DNA of 45,602 bases, taken from assembly GCF_017302315.1 (NCBI RefSeq), contig NZ_JAFLDT010000026.1:1-45602 (forward strand), written 5' to 3'. This DNA is from Zoogloea sp. (GTDB lineage Bacteria; Pseudomonadota; Gammaproteobacteria; Burkholderiales; Rhodocyclaceae). The position numbers and the translations under genes were made by a program. Under the pieces are notes generated by a model. That model ran no database searches. It was not told the DNA's origin and was given only the letters and a program-made list of their open reading frames with translations. Below are positions 1 to 7,533 of this stretch, in pieces. Every line of letters begins with the position of its first letter. The first letter of the stretch is position 1.

Positions 1-1133
1 TCAGCGTGGAGCCGCCACGGCCCGTGCAGGTCCAGCCGCCACCGGCCATCCCCGTACCGACACCATCACCACCACCTCGCCCGGCGGCTTCGAGCTATCC
101 GGACGAGCGTGAAGGGCGGGCCCTCGTCACCAGCTACCTGCCCATGCCCCTGAAGGACAGGGATGGATGGGCGGCCGACATCTTTGCGGCCTTCGCCGCG
201 CTGCGCCTGCCCCCGACGCCCGACAACATCTGCGCGGCCATTGCAGTGATCGAACAGGAATCCACCTTCCAGGCGGATCCCGAAGTCGCCGGTTTGTCGC
301 GCATCGTCTGGAAGGAGATCGACAGCCGGCGGGAGCGTCTGCATCTGCCGAAGCTCCTGGTGGATGCAGCCCTGCTCAAGACTTCGCCGGACGGTCGCAG
401 CTACAAGGCACGTATCGACAGCCTGCGCACCGAGAAGCAGATGAACGCGCTGTTCGACGACATGATCTCGGAGCTGCCGGCGGGCAAGGCCCTGCTGGGA
501 GGATACAACCCGGTCCGGACCGGTGGCCCGATGCAGGTCAGCGTGGCCTTTGCCGAAGAGCACGTGAAGGAGAAGGGCTATCCCTATCCGCGGCACGGCA
601 GCGTGCGTGACGAAGTGTTCACCCGTCGCGGCGGGCTCTACTTCGGCATCGCGATCCTGCTCGATTACCCGGCGCCCTATACCCAGCCCCTGTACCGCTT
701 TGCGGACTTCAATGCGGGCCGCTACAGCAGCCGCAATGCGGCCTTCCAGGATGCCGTGTCGAAGCTCGCCAACCGAGCCCTGGCCCTGGACGGCGACTTG
801 CTGCGCTACACCGATGGCGCCCCCGCTGCCGAACCCAGTGCGACGCTGTCGGCGCTGCAGGGCCTGACCGGCCAGCTAGGCCTGTCCCGGTCGGAAATTC
901 AGCGCGACCTGCGCCTTGAGAAGATGGCCCGCTTTGCCGGCACACCTCTTTACGCCCGCGTGTTTGCCTTGGCCGACGCCCGCGCCGGAACCCGCCTGCC
1001 CCGCGAGATGATGCCCCGGATCGATCTGAAGAGCCCCAAGATTCAGCGCAAGCTGACCACCGCCTGGTTTGCCGACCGGGTGGATGCACGCCATCGCACC
1101 TGTCTCGGACGTAACCGATCAGCCGCCCCCTGA
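1..1133 (+). CDS. DUF1615 family protein, 5' end cut by window edge
   Basis: I recognise the DUF1615 family; no biochemical role is established for it as far as I know. The frame is already open at the left edge and a GTG at 6 is only the first in-window start. The first 30 visible residues are a proline-rich linker, so the real start, probably with a lipoprotein signal, lies upstream. Counting from the GTG, residues 75-86 end in IEQES and residues 173-179 read GGPMQVS. This spacing and these motifs recall the ES...GLMQ motifs of lytic transglycosylases, so a muramidase-like fold acting on peptidoglycan is a reasonable inference. The frame ends in TGA at 1131-1133 and is followed by a short hairpin with a T-rich tail. 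Family call fairly sure, function unsure. Confidence 0.75.
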   Translation, partial: SVEPPRPVQVQPPPAIPVPTPSPPPRPAASSYPDEREGRALVTSYLPMPLKDRDGWAADIFAAFAALRLPPTPDNICAAIAVIEQESTFQADPEVAGLSRIVWKEIDSRRERLHLPKLLVDAALLKTSPDGRSYKARIDSLRTEKQMNALFDDMISELPAGKALLGGYNPVRTGGPMQVSVAFAEEHVKEKGYPYPRHGSVRDEVFTRRGGLYFGIAILLDYPAPYTQPLYRFADFNAGRYSSRNAAFQDAVSKLANRALALDGDLLRYTDGAPAAEPSATLSALQGLTGQLGLSRSEIQRDLRLEKMARFAGTPLYARVFALADARAGTRLPREMMPRIDLKSPKIQRKLTTAWFADRVDARHRTCLGRNRSAAP

Positions 1134-1209
1134 GCACAAGCCGGCGGGCTCAATCCTTGATCCAGACCGTGGGCGTAGGGCTAAGGCGGGTTTTACAATC
1201 GAGTACATG

Positions 1210-1236
1210 CCACGCCCTTCAGGCGTGGTTTAATTT
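1210..1236 (+). terminator. hairpin with T-rich tail after DUF1615 gene
   Basis: A 7-bp perfect stem (1210-1216 with 1222-1228) closes a 5-base loop and is followed by TTTAATTT. It sits between the DUF1615 stop and the CoA-transferase start, so it may end the upstream transcript. The tail is imperfect and the hairpin is close to the next start codon. Confidence 0.45.
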
Positions 1237-1268
1237 GCGCCAAAACAACGACCGTGGGAGATAAGCAC

Positions 1269-2564
1269 ATGAACTATCAGGAGCAGTACGCAGCAAAACG
1301 CGTCACGCCGGCCGAGGCCGTCCGCAACGTGCATAACGGCGACACCATCGTGGTGCCGACCGCCGTTGCCGAACCGCCTGCCCTTCTTACCGCACTGTCC
1401 GAGCACCGCCGTGATTTCCGCGATGTGAAGGTGTCCCAGATCCTGGCCGTTCGCAAGTTCGGCTATCTGGATCCCACGACCGCCGAGCACGTCCGCCACG
1501 TCGCCTACTTCTTCAGTGGCGCCACCCGTCCGGGCTTCCGTGAGGGCGTGGTCGACTTCACGCCGAGCTATTTTTCCGAGATGCCCCAGCTGATCGAACG
1601 CGGCCTGATGCCTGCCGAGGTGGTGTTCACCCAGGTCTCGCCGATGGATCAGCACGGTTACTTCTCCCTGGGCATCGCGGCCGACTACACCATGGCAGCC
1701 ATCCGCAAGGCCCGTGCCGTGATCGTCGAAGTCAACGAAAACGTGCCCTTTGCCTTTGGCAACTGCCACCTTCACATCTCCCAGGTCACCGCCCTGGTCG
1801 AAAACAACGAGCCTGTTCTCGAAGTCGGTCTTCCCACCATCGGCCCCGTCCAGGAAGCCATCGGCAAATACGTCGCCGACCTGATCGACGATGGTTCCAC
1901 GCTCCAGATCGGCTACGGCGGCATTCCGGACGCAGTGGTGATGCAGCTCACCCACAAGAAGGATCTGGGCATCCACACCGAGATGATCGGCGACGGCATC
2001 CTGACCCTCGTGGAATCCGGCGCGGTCACCAATCGGCGCAAGAACTACCTGCCGGGCAAGATGGTGGCCACCTTTGCACTCGGCTCCAAGAAGCTCTACG
2101 ACTGGGTTGATCGCAACCCGATGTTCGAAATGCATCCGGTGGATTTCACCAATGACCCCTATCTGGCCGGCCAGAACGACAATCTGATCGCCATCAACGC
2201 CACCCTGGAAATCGACTTCCTTGGCCAGTGCGGCTCCGAGAGCCTGGGCCCCATCCCCTACTCGGGCACCGGTGGCCAGGCCGACTTCGTCCGTGCCGCC
2301 AACCGTTCCAAGGGCGGCAAGGCCTTCATCGTCCTGCCCTCCACGGCCAAGGACGGCGCCATCTCGCGAATCGTTCCGACCCTGACGCCGGGCACCCACG
2401 TGTCCACCAGCAAGAACGACATCAACTACGTGGTGACCGAATACGGCGTGGCGCAACTGCGTGGCAAGACGGCCAAGCAGCGCTGCCAGGCCCTGATCGC
2501 CATCGCCCACCCGGACTTCCGTGCCGAACTGACTGAGTCCGCCAAGAAGATGCACCTGCTGTAA
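1269..2564 (+). CDS. acetyl-CoA hydrolase/CoA-transferase (class I, Cat1/4-HB-CoA transferase type)
   Basis: The 431-residue product matches the acetyl-CoA hydrolase/transferase family, which moves CoA between acyl-CoA and a carboxylic acid such as acetate, butyrate, 4-hydroxybutyrate or succinate in the cytoplasm. The TEMIGDG motif puts a glutamate at residue 238, the position of the catalytic Glu238 that forms the glutamyl-CoA intermediate in the clostridial 4-hydroxybutyrate enzyme. The glycine-rich GTGGQADF and the VVTEYGVAQLRGK segments near the C-terminus are also typical. I chose ATG 1269 because GGGAG lies 8 bases before it; an in-frame GTG at 1254 overlaps that site. The gene stands alone between a hairpin and a strong terminator. 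The substrate cannot be set from sequence. Confidence 0.88.
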   Translation: MNYQEQYAAKRVTPAEAVRNVHNGDTIVVPTAVAEPPALLTALSEHRRDFRDVKVSQILAVRKFGYLDPTTAEHVRHVAYFFSGATRPGFREGVVDFTPSYFSEMPQLIERGLMPAEVVFTQVSPMDQHGYFSLGIAADYTMAAIRKARAVIVEVNENVPFAFGNCHLHISQVTALVENNEPVLEVGLPTIGPVQEAIGKYVADLIDDGSTLQIGYGGIPDAVVMQLTHKKDLGIHTEMIGDGILTLVESGAVTNRRKNYLPGKMVATFALGSKKLYDWVDRNPMFEMHPVDFTNDPYLAGQNDNLIAINATLEIDFLGQCGSESLGPIPYSGTGGQADFVRAANRSKGGKAFIVLPSTAKDGAISRIVPTLTPGTHVSTSKNDINYVVTEYGVAQLRGKTAKQRCQALIAIAHPDFRAELTESAKKMHLL

Positions 2565-2580
2565 TCCGGCATCGCACCAA

Positions 2581-2617
2581 CGACAACGCCCCGGTTTTTC
2601 CGGGGCGTTGTCGTTTT
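2581..2617 (+). terminator. strong rho-independent terminator of the CoA-transferase gene
   Basis: A perfect 14-bp GC-rich stem (2581-2594 with 2600-2613) closes a T5 loop and is followed by TTTT, 16 bases after the stop codon. It lies between two convergent genes and may also slow transcription from rlmJ, although the minus-strand side has no T tract. Confidence 0.93.
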
Positions 2618-2665
2618 ACCCAGCAGATCGCGGGATGGGCGAATCCACCCGGCGGGGAATGCCCT

Positions 2666-3511
2666 TCAGGGCATTTCGGCTTCGAGGGTGAAGGTGGCAC
2701 CATCGTCCAGCCCCAGCACGGACACCAGGTAGGGCATCACCCTCTTCAGCGTGGCCGGCAGCGTCCAGGGCGGGTTGATGATGAAGAGACCACTGCCATG
2801 CATGCCAAAACCGTCGTCCGACGGCTTGCGCACATCCAGGCTCACATGCAACCAGCTGGTGATCGGCAGACGCTTGAGCTTGTCCGGCAGCTCCCGGGAC
2901 TGCATGGAGTGCAGTTTGGGGTACCACACCATGTAGGTCCCGGTCGCGAAGCGGCGCAGGCACTCCTTGAGCGCCGCCAGCACAGTGCGGTAGTCGGTCT
3001 TGATTTCGTAGGGCGGATCGATCAGCACCAGGGCCCGACGGGTCGGCGGGGGTAAAAAGGCATTGATCCCGGTAAAGCCGTCCTGCTCCAGCACAATGGC
3101 CTTGCTGCCCGCCTCATCGAAGGTTTTCTGCAGCAGGCGCCGGTCGGCCGGGTGCAGCTCAAACAGGCGCATGCGGTCCTCTTCCCGTAGCAGGGGTGCC
3201 GCACAGCACGGCGAACCCGGGTAGAGGCGCAGCTTGCCGCTCTCGTTGAGATCGCGCACGAGCTTCAGATAGCTCTTCAGCTCCTTGGGCACATCCTTGC
3301 GCCCGAGCAGTCGGCCCACGCCGTCCTCGAACTCGGCGTTCTTGCGGGCAAAGGCCTCATCGAGGGAATAGCACCCCGCACCTGCATGGGTATCGATGTA
3401 CCAGTAAGGCTTGTCCTTCTGATTGAAATACTCAAGCAACTGGACGAGGACAAAGTGCTTGAGCACGTCGGCATGGTTGCCGGCGTGAAAGGCATGGCGA
3501 TAACTCAGCAT
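2666..3511 (-). CDS. rlmJ: 23S rRNA (adenine(2030)-N6)-methyltransferase RlmJ
   Basis: RlmJ methylates A2030 of 23S rRNA using S-adenosylmethionine and acts on rRNA before the large subunit is finished. The 281-residue product starts with MLSYRHAFHAGNHADVLKH, characteristic of the family (formerly YhiR/ComJ). It carries the SAM-binding DTHAGAG motif near residue 40 and the catalytic DPPYE motif near residue 165, the (D/N)PPY signature of N6-adenine methylation. Length fits the family's usual 280. No strong Shine-Dalgarno is visible before the ATG at 3511. It is a single gene on the minus strand, converging on the terminator at 2581-2617. Confidence 0.95.
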   Translation of the reverse strand: MLSYRHAFHAGNHADVLKHFVLVQLLEYFNQKDKPYWYIDTHAGAGCYSLDEAFARKNAEFEDGVGRLLGRKDVPKELKSYLKLVRDLNESGKLRLYPGSPCCAAPLLREEDRMRLFELHPADRRLLQKTFDEAGSKAIVLEQDGFTGINAFLPPPTRRALVLIDPPYEIKTDYRTVLAALKECLRRFATGTYMVWYPKLHSMQSRELPDKLKRLPITSWLHVSLDVRKPSDDGFGMHGSGLFIINPPWTLPATLKRVMPYLVSVLGLDDGATFTLEAEMP

Positions 3512-3591
3512 GGCGGATGCACCCGGACACGGGAACGAAAGATCAGGGGCGCGATGCTACCACCTCCCCCACACCACCGCCTCCCTGCCCG

Positions 3592-3951
3592 TCACTCGGC
3601 GGCATCGTACTTGCGCCGGGAGCCCTTGAACCGGTCCACGGGATACTTGGCCTCGTTCTTGGCAAGCTTGGCCAGCGTGGCGGCCTCCAGATCAATGCCG
3701 GCCCGGTCGGCGATCAGGAGGAGATAGAGCAACACGTCAGCACACTCGTCCTCCAGGGCCTCCCGGGCATGCAGCTCGTTCGGCAGATCCGCCACCTCCG
3801 CATCGCTCTTCCACTGGGTCAGCTCGAGCAGCTCACCGGCCTCCAGGTTGAGGGACACGATCAGGTTGCGCAAGGAATGGAACTGGGCCCAGTCCCGCGC
3901 ATCCCGGAAGGCTGCAACCTTTTGGGTCAGTGCGTCCAGATCGGCGGCCAC
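3592..3951 (-). CDS. MazG-like nucleotide pyrophosphohydrolase (dCTP pyrophosphatase-type)
   Basis: The 119-residue all-alpha protein belongs to the MazG-like/dCTPP1 group, which hydrolyses non-canonical or excess (d)NTPs to (d)NMP and pyrophosphate. The metal-binding pattern is complete: EAGELLELTQW near residues 37-47, then EDECADVLLYLLLIAD near 67-82 (the ExxD helix), then the K/N-rich NEAKYP near 100. The start is GTG at 3951 with AGGA about 11 bases upstream. Only 3 bases separate it from the stop of the crotonase gene upstream, so the two are very likely co-transcribed, though no metabolic link between them is obvious. Substrate preference is unknown. Confidence 0.85.
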   Translation of the reverse strand: MAADLDALTQKVAAFRDARDWAQFHSLRNLIVSLNLEAGELLELTQWKSDAEVADLPNELHAREALEDECADVLLYLLLIADRAGIDLEAATLAKLAKNEAKYPVDRFKGSRRKYDAAE

Positions 3952-3954
3952 GGC

Positions 3955-4746
3955 TCAGGTCTTCCTGCTGTCGAGAAACGCGGCCACCGCGAGATCGTGC
4001 TCTTGGGACGTGTGGGTCAGGGCCTGGTAGGCCGCCGACAGCTCCAGAATCGAATCAAGACGCGTGGTCTGGGCCTCGCGCATCAGGCGCTTGGTCATGC
4101 GCAGGGCCTGGCCCGGATTGGCGGCGATGCGCGTGGCCAAGGCCCGGGCCTCGTCAAGCAGCCGCTCCGCCGGCACCACGCGGGACACCAGCCCGATCTC
4201 CAGCGCCTGCCGGGCATCCAGCAGATCACCCGTAAAGCTCATTTCCGCCGCCCGGGCATACCCCACCACCCGCTGCAACAACCATGCACCACCATCGCCC
4301 GGGATCAGCCCGAGTTTGACGAAGCTCTCGGCAAAGCTGGCCTTCTCTGACGCAATGCGGATATCGGCCATGCAGGCCAGGTCACACCCTGCGCCGATGG
4401 CCGGCCCATTCACCGCGGCAATCGTCGGCACATCGAGACGGTAGAAAGCCAGCGGGATGCGCTGGATACCGTTACGGTAGTTCTCCCGTACCTCCATGCC
4501 GCCCCCCGCAGCCAGACCCCGCTTGTCGCGGAAATCCTTGACGTTGCCGCCCGCACAGAAGGCACTGCCCGCCCCCGTCAGGATGACCACCTTCACCGAT
4601 GCATCCCGCTGAACCCGCTCGCACGCCTCCACCACCGCATCCCACTGGATCTGGCTGGACAGCGCGTTGCGCTCCCCGGGGGCATTCAGGGTCAGGGTGA
4701 CGATACCGTCCTGTTGTTCAAAAACCACAAAATCGCTTGTTTCCAT
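3955..4746 (-). CDS. crotonase-superfamily protein (annotated enoyl-CoA hydratase/isomerase)
   Basis: This 263-residue protein has the crotonase fold: the oxyanion-hole segment FCAGGNVKDF near residue 65 and GPAIGAGCDLACMADIRIA near residue 115. It would act on acyl-CoA thioesters in the cytoplasm. Aligning the family motifs by eye, neither canonical hydratase glutamate is kept. The first is Asp (GCDLA), the second is Phe, and an Asp appears in IPGDGG, where dienoyl-CoA isomerases also have Asp. An isomerase or a divergent substrate is therefore as likely as a true hydratase. ATG 4746 is chosen because a perfect AGGAGG lies 8 bases upstream; a longer frame to 4842 has no such site. Confidence 0.82.
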   Translation of the reverse strand: METSDFVVFEQQDGIVTLTLNAPGERNALSSQIQWDAVVEACERVQRDASVKVVILTGAGSAFCAGGNVKDFRDKRGLAAGGGMEVRENYRNGIQRIPLAFYRLDVPTIAAVNGPAIGAGCDLACMADIRIASEKASFAESFVKLGLIPGDGGAWLLQRVVGYARAAEMSFTGDLLDARQALEIGLVSRVVPAERLLDEARALATRIAANPGQALRMTKRLMREAQTTRLDSILELSAAYQALTHTSQEHDLAVAAFLDSRKT

Positions 4747-4876
4747 ATTGCACGCCTCCTCGCTTTGCCGGCAGCGCCCATCGTCCTGAGAGGCCCGCCG
4801 TATGGGTCTAAGCCCTTCTTTCCCTTGCCGAATCTGACCCACAATGAGTCCGGCTCCCCTTGCACTCGAACGTTAC

Positions 4877-4940
4877 CCTGTTATTATGGCGCGCTCTTCA
4901 GTCGGCCATTCGGCGGCACGGCTGAAACCACCATAACAGG
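4877..4940 (+). repeat. imperfect inverted repeat in the leader of the gamma-carbonic anhydrase gene
   Basis: CCTGTTATTATGG at 4877-4889 is mirrored by CCATAACAGG at 4931-4940, apart from three extra bases in the left arm. The right arm ends in the AGG of the ribosome binding site for the ATG at 4949, so if transcribed the hairpin would occlude that site. It could instead be a DNA operator. Confidence 0.4.
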
Positions 4941-4948
4941 AAAATAAC

Positions 4949-5470
4949 ATGCCGATTTATCGCCTCGGAGAACGCGCCCCGGAGATGCAGGAGGGTGTAT
5001 GGATTGCCGACAACGCGACCGTCATTGGTGACGTTCGCCTCGGCAAGAATGTCAACGTATGGTTCGGTGCGATTCTCCGGGGAGACAACGACCCGATCAC
5101 CATCGGCGAAAACACCAACGTGCAGGATGGCTCCGTGCTGCATACGGATGACGGCGTGCCCCTGGACATCGGTGCCAACGTCACCATCGGCCACAAGGTC
5201 ATGCTGCACGGCTGCACCATTGGCGAAGGCTCCCTGATCGGCATCAATGCCGTGGTCCTCAACCGGGCGGTGATTGGCAAGAACTGCCTGATCGGTGCGA
5301 ATTCACTGATTCCCGAAGGCAAGGTGATTCCCGAGCGCTCGCTGGTATGCGGCTCGCCGGGCCGCATCATCCGCGAACTCACCGACCACGAGATCAGCCG
5401 TCTCAAGGCCAGCGCCGACGGCTACGTGGAGAATGCCCTGCGCTACCAGGAAGAGCTGGTCAAGCTGTAA
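4949..5470 (+). CDS. gamma-class carbonic anhydrase family protein
   Basis: The 173-residue protein is a left-handed beta-helix made of hexapeptide repeats, the fold of gamma carbonic anhydrases and of YrdA/CaiE/PaaY relatives. The three zinc-ligand histidines expected at subunit interfaces are visible: SVLHTDD near residue 67, then GHKVMLHG near 84-90. These proteins form trimers. Some hydrate CO2, while others act as thioesterases on acyl-CoA, so the reaction is not certain. The start has AGGAAAA 8-10 bases upstream, partly inside an inverted repeat. The gene is divergent from the crotonase operon and converges on the next gene. Confidence 0.9.
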   Translation: MPIYRLGERAPEMQEGVWIADNATVIGDVRLGKNVNVWFGAILRGDNDPITIGENTNVQDGSVLHTDDGVPLDIGANVTIGHKVMLHGCTIGEGSLIGINAVVLNRAVIGKNCLIGANSLIPEGKVIPERSLVCGSPGRIIRELTDHEISRLKASADGYVENALRYQEELVKL

Positions 5471-5495
5471 GCGCTGCACGCCCGGCAAGGACGAC

Positions 5496-5529
5496 ACAGG
5501 GCTGGATGTCCGCGGACACCCGGCCCTGT
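5496..5529 (+). terminator. long hairpin between two convergent genes
   Basis: ACAGGGC at 5496-5502 pairs with GCCCTGT at 5523-5529 and the stem continues inward with a second paired block (TGTCC/GGACA). It lacks a T tract but lies exactly between convergent stop codons, so it may end both transcripts. Confidence 0.4.
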
Positions 5530-5534
5530 TGCAT

Positions 5535-6395
5535 TCACTGCAGCGTGAGAATCACCGGTTGATGATCCGAGGCCGCCGTGGCCTGGTCCACCGACACGGC
5601 TTCCACCCGGTCCACCAGATCGGCGCTGACAAAGAAATAGTCGCAGCAATAGGCGTGGTCGGGCCACTCGGCCCCGTTGAGCCCCACCGTATTGAGATGC
5701 GGGATATCGCCATAGCAGGCGCGCCAGGCGTCCTCCCAGCCTGACACGTCGGCGCTGATGGGCGCGGTCATGCGGTAGAACTCCGGGCTGCCCGGCTCGC
5801 AGTTGAAATCCCCGCACACCAGGGCCGATGCCGGGCGCGGCCACACCGCAAACGGCGAATCGGGCGCACAGTCCCGCCCTGCCTGGCCGCCCATGCTGGC
5901 GAGGCGCACTGCGTCGCACTGCAGGGTATGCAGGGCCACAATCTGGGTCATGCGCTGGATCCGCGAGTAATACTCCAGATGGGTGTTGAGCACCCGCAGG
6001 GCACCGGCAGGCGTATCCACCACCACCTCCAGGCAAACCCGCGGCATGCTCGGCACCCCCTCTTCCGGCGGGCGCGGCAGACTATGGCGAAATACCTGAC
6101 CCACCGGCAGACGAGACAGGGTCAGGTTACCGAAGCGGCTCCTGCCGCCGGCGCCATCGGGCACATCCACCCCGGCCGCGAAGTGGGCGCTGTAGCCCGG
6201 AAAGGCGGCAGCCAGCAGCGCCACTTCATCAAGGGGCTGGCCACCATCGTGGAGGCCGGCAAAGCCGATGGACACCTCCTGCAGGCACAGTACGTCGAAC
6301 TCGCCCAGCGTGCGGATGGCGGCAACCGTGCGCTGCAGATCCACAACGCCATCTGCGCCGCGGCCCCACTGAATGTTCCAGCTCAATAGCTTCAT
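5535..6395 (-). CDS. endonuclease/exonuclease/phosphatase family protein
   Basis: The product has the EEP (DNase I-like) fold used by metal-dependent phosphodiesterases acting on DNA, phosphoinositides or other phosphoesters. Motifs appear in the expected order: LLSWNIQWG at the N-terminus, CLQEV near residue 35 (catalytic metal Glu), NTHLEYYS near 140, CGDFNCEPGSPEF near 195, and the C-terminal ASDHQPV with the catalytic His. I place the start at ATG 6395, because SWNIQWG then sits near residue 5 as in relatives. A longer frame to 6467 would add 24 unrelated residues. No signal peptide is seen, so it is probably cytoplasmic. Substrate is unknown; members in bacteria are mostly uncharacterised. 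Confidence 0.85.
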   Translation of the reverse strand: MKLLSWNIQWGRGADGVVDLQRTVAAIRTLGEFDVLCLQEVSIGFAGLHDGGQPLDEVALLAAAFPGYSAHFAAGVDVPDGAGGRSRFGNLTLSRLPVGQVFRHSLPRPPEEGVPSMPRVCLEVVVDTPAGALRVLNTHLEYYSRIQRMTQIVALHTLQCDAVRLASMGGQAGRDCAPDSPFAVWPRPASALVCGDFNCEPGSPEFYRMTAPISADVSGWEDAWRACYGDIPHLNTVGLNGAEWPDHAYCCDYFFVSADLVDRVEAVSVDQATAASDHQPVILTLQ

Positions 6396-6655
6396 TGAAA
6401 AAACCCGTTCTCCATGGTCATCGATCCACGCCGGCCAAGCCGTAACGGGATCGTTGGAATCGAGCATAACAAGGCCGCGCGTCCGCCTCCTCCCCTATCC
6501 GCGCACTGCCGTGCTCAATTGCCGAAAGCCCTGCAGGTGCATGAAAAATCCGGGATTTTTGTCACGCTGACAGGCCGCCCAGGAACGCCCCGGCACGCTC
6601 AAGACGGTCACTGCCCTGCCGTAAACCCGCATGTCACCCGCCAACGGCCACCCCC

Positions 6656-7513
6656 ATGAGCACACCCCAAGAACTCGTCGCCTGCGTCGAAAGGCTCGCC
6701 AGCCTCCCCGCCGTCTATCACCGCATCCGCGCCCTTCTCGACGATCCCGACAGCTCCGTGCAGGATCTCGCCAATGCGGTATCCAGTGATGCAGGCATCA
6801 CCGCCCGCGTGCTGCGGGCCGTCAACAGCGTCCTGTATGGCTTTCCGGGCAAGATCGAGACCGTCGCACGGGCGGTCAACCTGATGGGCATGCAACAGGT
6901 CCATGATCTGGTCCTCAGCACCTCGGTGATCGGCGCCTTCTCCGGCATCCGCCCCGCACGCATGCACATGATCCGCTTCTGGAAGGACTGCGTGTTCCGC
7001 GGGCTGGCGGCCCGGGCAGCCGCCCGCGAACTGGGCATCGGCGATCCGGAACGCATGTTTGTGGAAGGGCTGCTTGCCGACATCGGCCACCTGGTGATGT
7101 TCCAGGCCGTACCGGAGGCCGCCGATGCCGCCCTGACCGAATCCCGCCGCAGTCAGGCGCCCATTCACCAGATCGAGGACGACATCGTCGGCTGCAATTT
7201 CGCCGAAGTGGGCGCAGCCCTGGCCACCGCCTGGCACCTGCCCTCCGGCTTCGCGACCGCCATCGGCGCCCAGCTCAACCCGGCAATGGGTGGCCCCCAT
7301 GCCACCGAGGCGGCCCTTCTCAACGTGGCCAACCAGATCCTCGCCACCGAGGAAGATGCCGGCACCGACCCCGATGAAGCCGCCCTCGCGCTGATCGACC
7401 CCATGACCCTTGCCCGCTTCGAGATCGAGGTCAACCGGCTGGCGGCCATCCGCGCCGCCGCCCGGGAGGAAAGCGCTGCCGTCATCGCCCTGTTCTTTCC
7501 CGGTCAGGGCTGA
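6656..7513 (+). CDS. HDOD domain-containing protein
   Basis: HDOD domains resemble HD phosphohydrolases but usually lack the metal ligands. They occur in signalling proteins, often with response regulator or GGDEF partners. This 285-residue protein is almost all HDOD: LPAVYHRIRALLDDPDSSVQDLANAVSSDAG at the N-terminus, then LLRAVNS-like and GMQQVHDLVLS segments, then a degenerate HD-like LLADIGHLVMF near residue 140. No extra output domain is visible, so it probably acts by protein contact. No strong Shine-Dalgarno precedes ATG 6656. It is convergent with the heparinase-like gene, with only about 20 bases between the stops. Confidence 0.85.
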   Translation: MSTPQELVACVERLASLPAVYHRIRALLDDPDSSVQDLANAVSSDAGITARVLRAVNSVLYGFPGKIETVARAVNLMGMQQVHDLVLSTSVIGAFSGIRPARMHMIRFWKDCVFRGLAARAAARELGIGDPERMFVEGLLADIGHLVMFQAVPEAADAALTESRRSQAPIHQIEDDIVGCNFAEVGAALATAWHLPSGFATAIGAQLNPAMGGPHATEAALLNVANQILATEEDAGTDPDEAALALIDPMTLARFEIEVNRLAAIRAAAREESAAVIALFFPGQG

Positions 7514-7533
7514 TTGGCCACCCCGGAGCCTGT

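Noticed and set aside
6544-6560. 17-base inverted repeat AAAAATCCGGGATTTTT upstream of the HDOD gene
   Set aside because: The loop is too short for a good RNA hairpin and no plus-strand gene lies before it; an operator is possible but I have no second site to support it.
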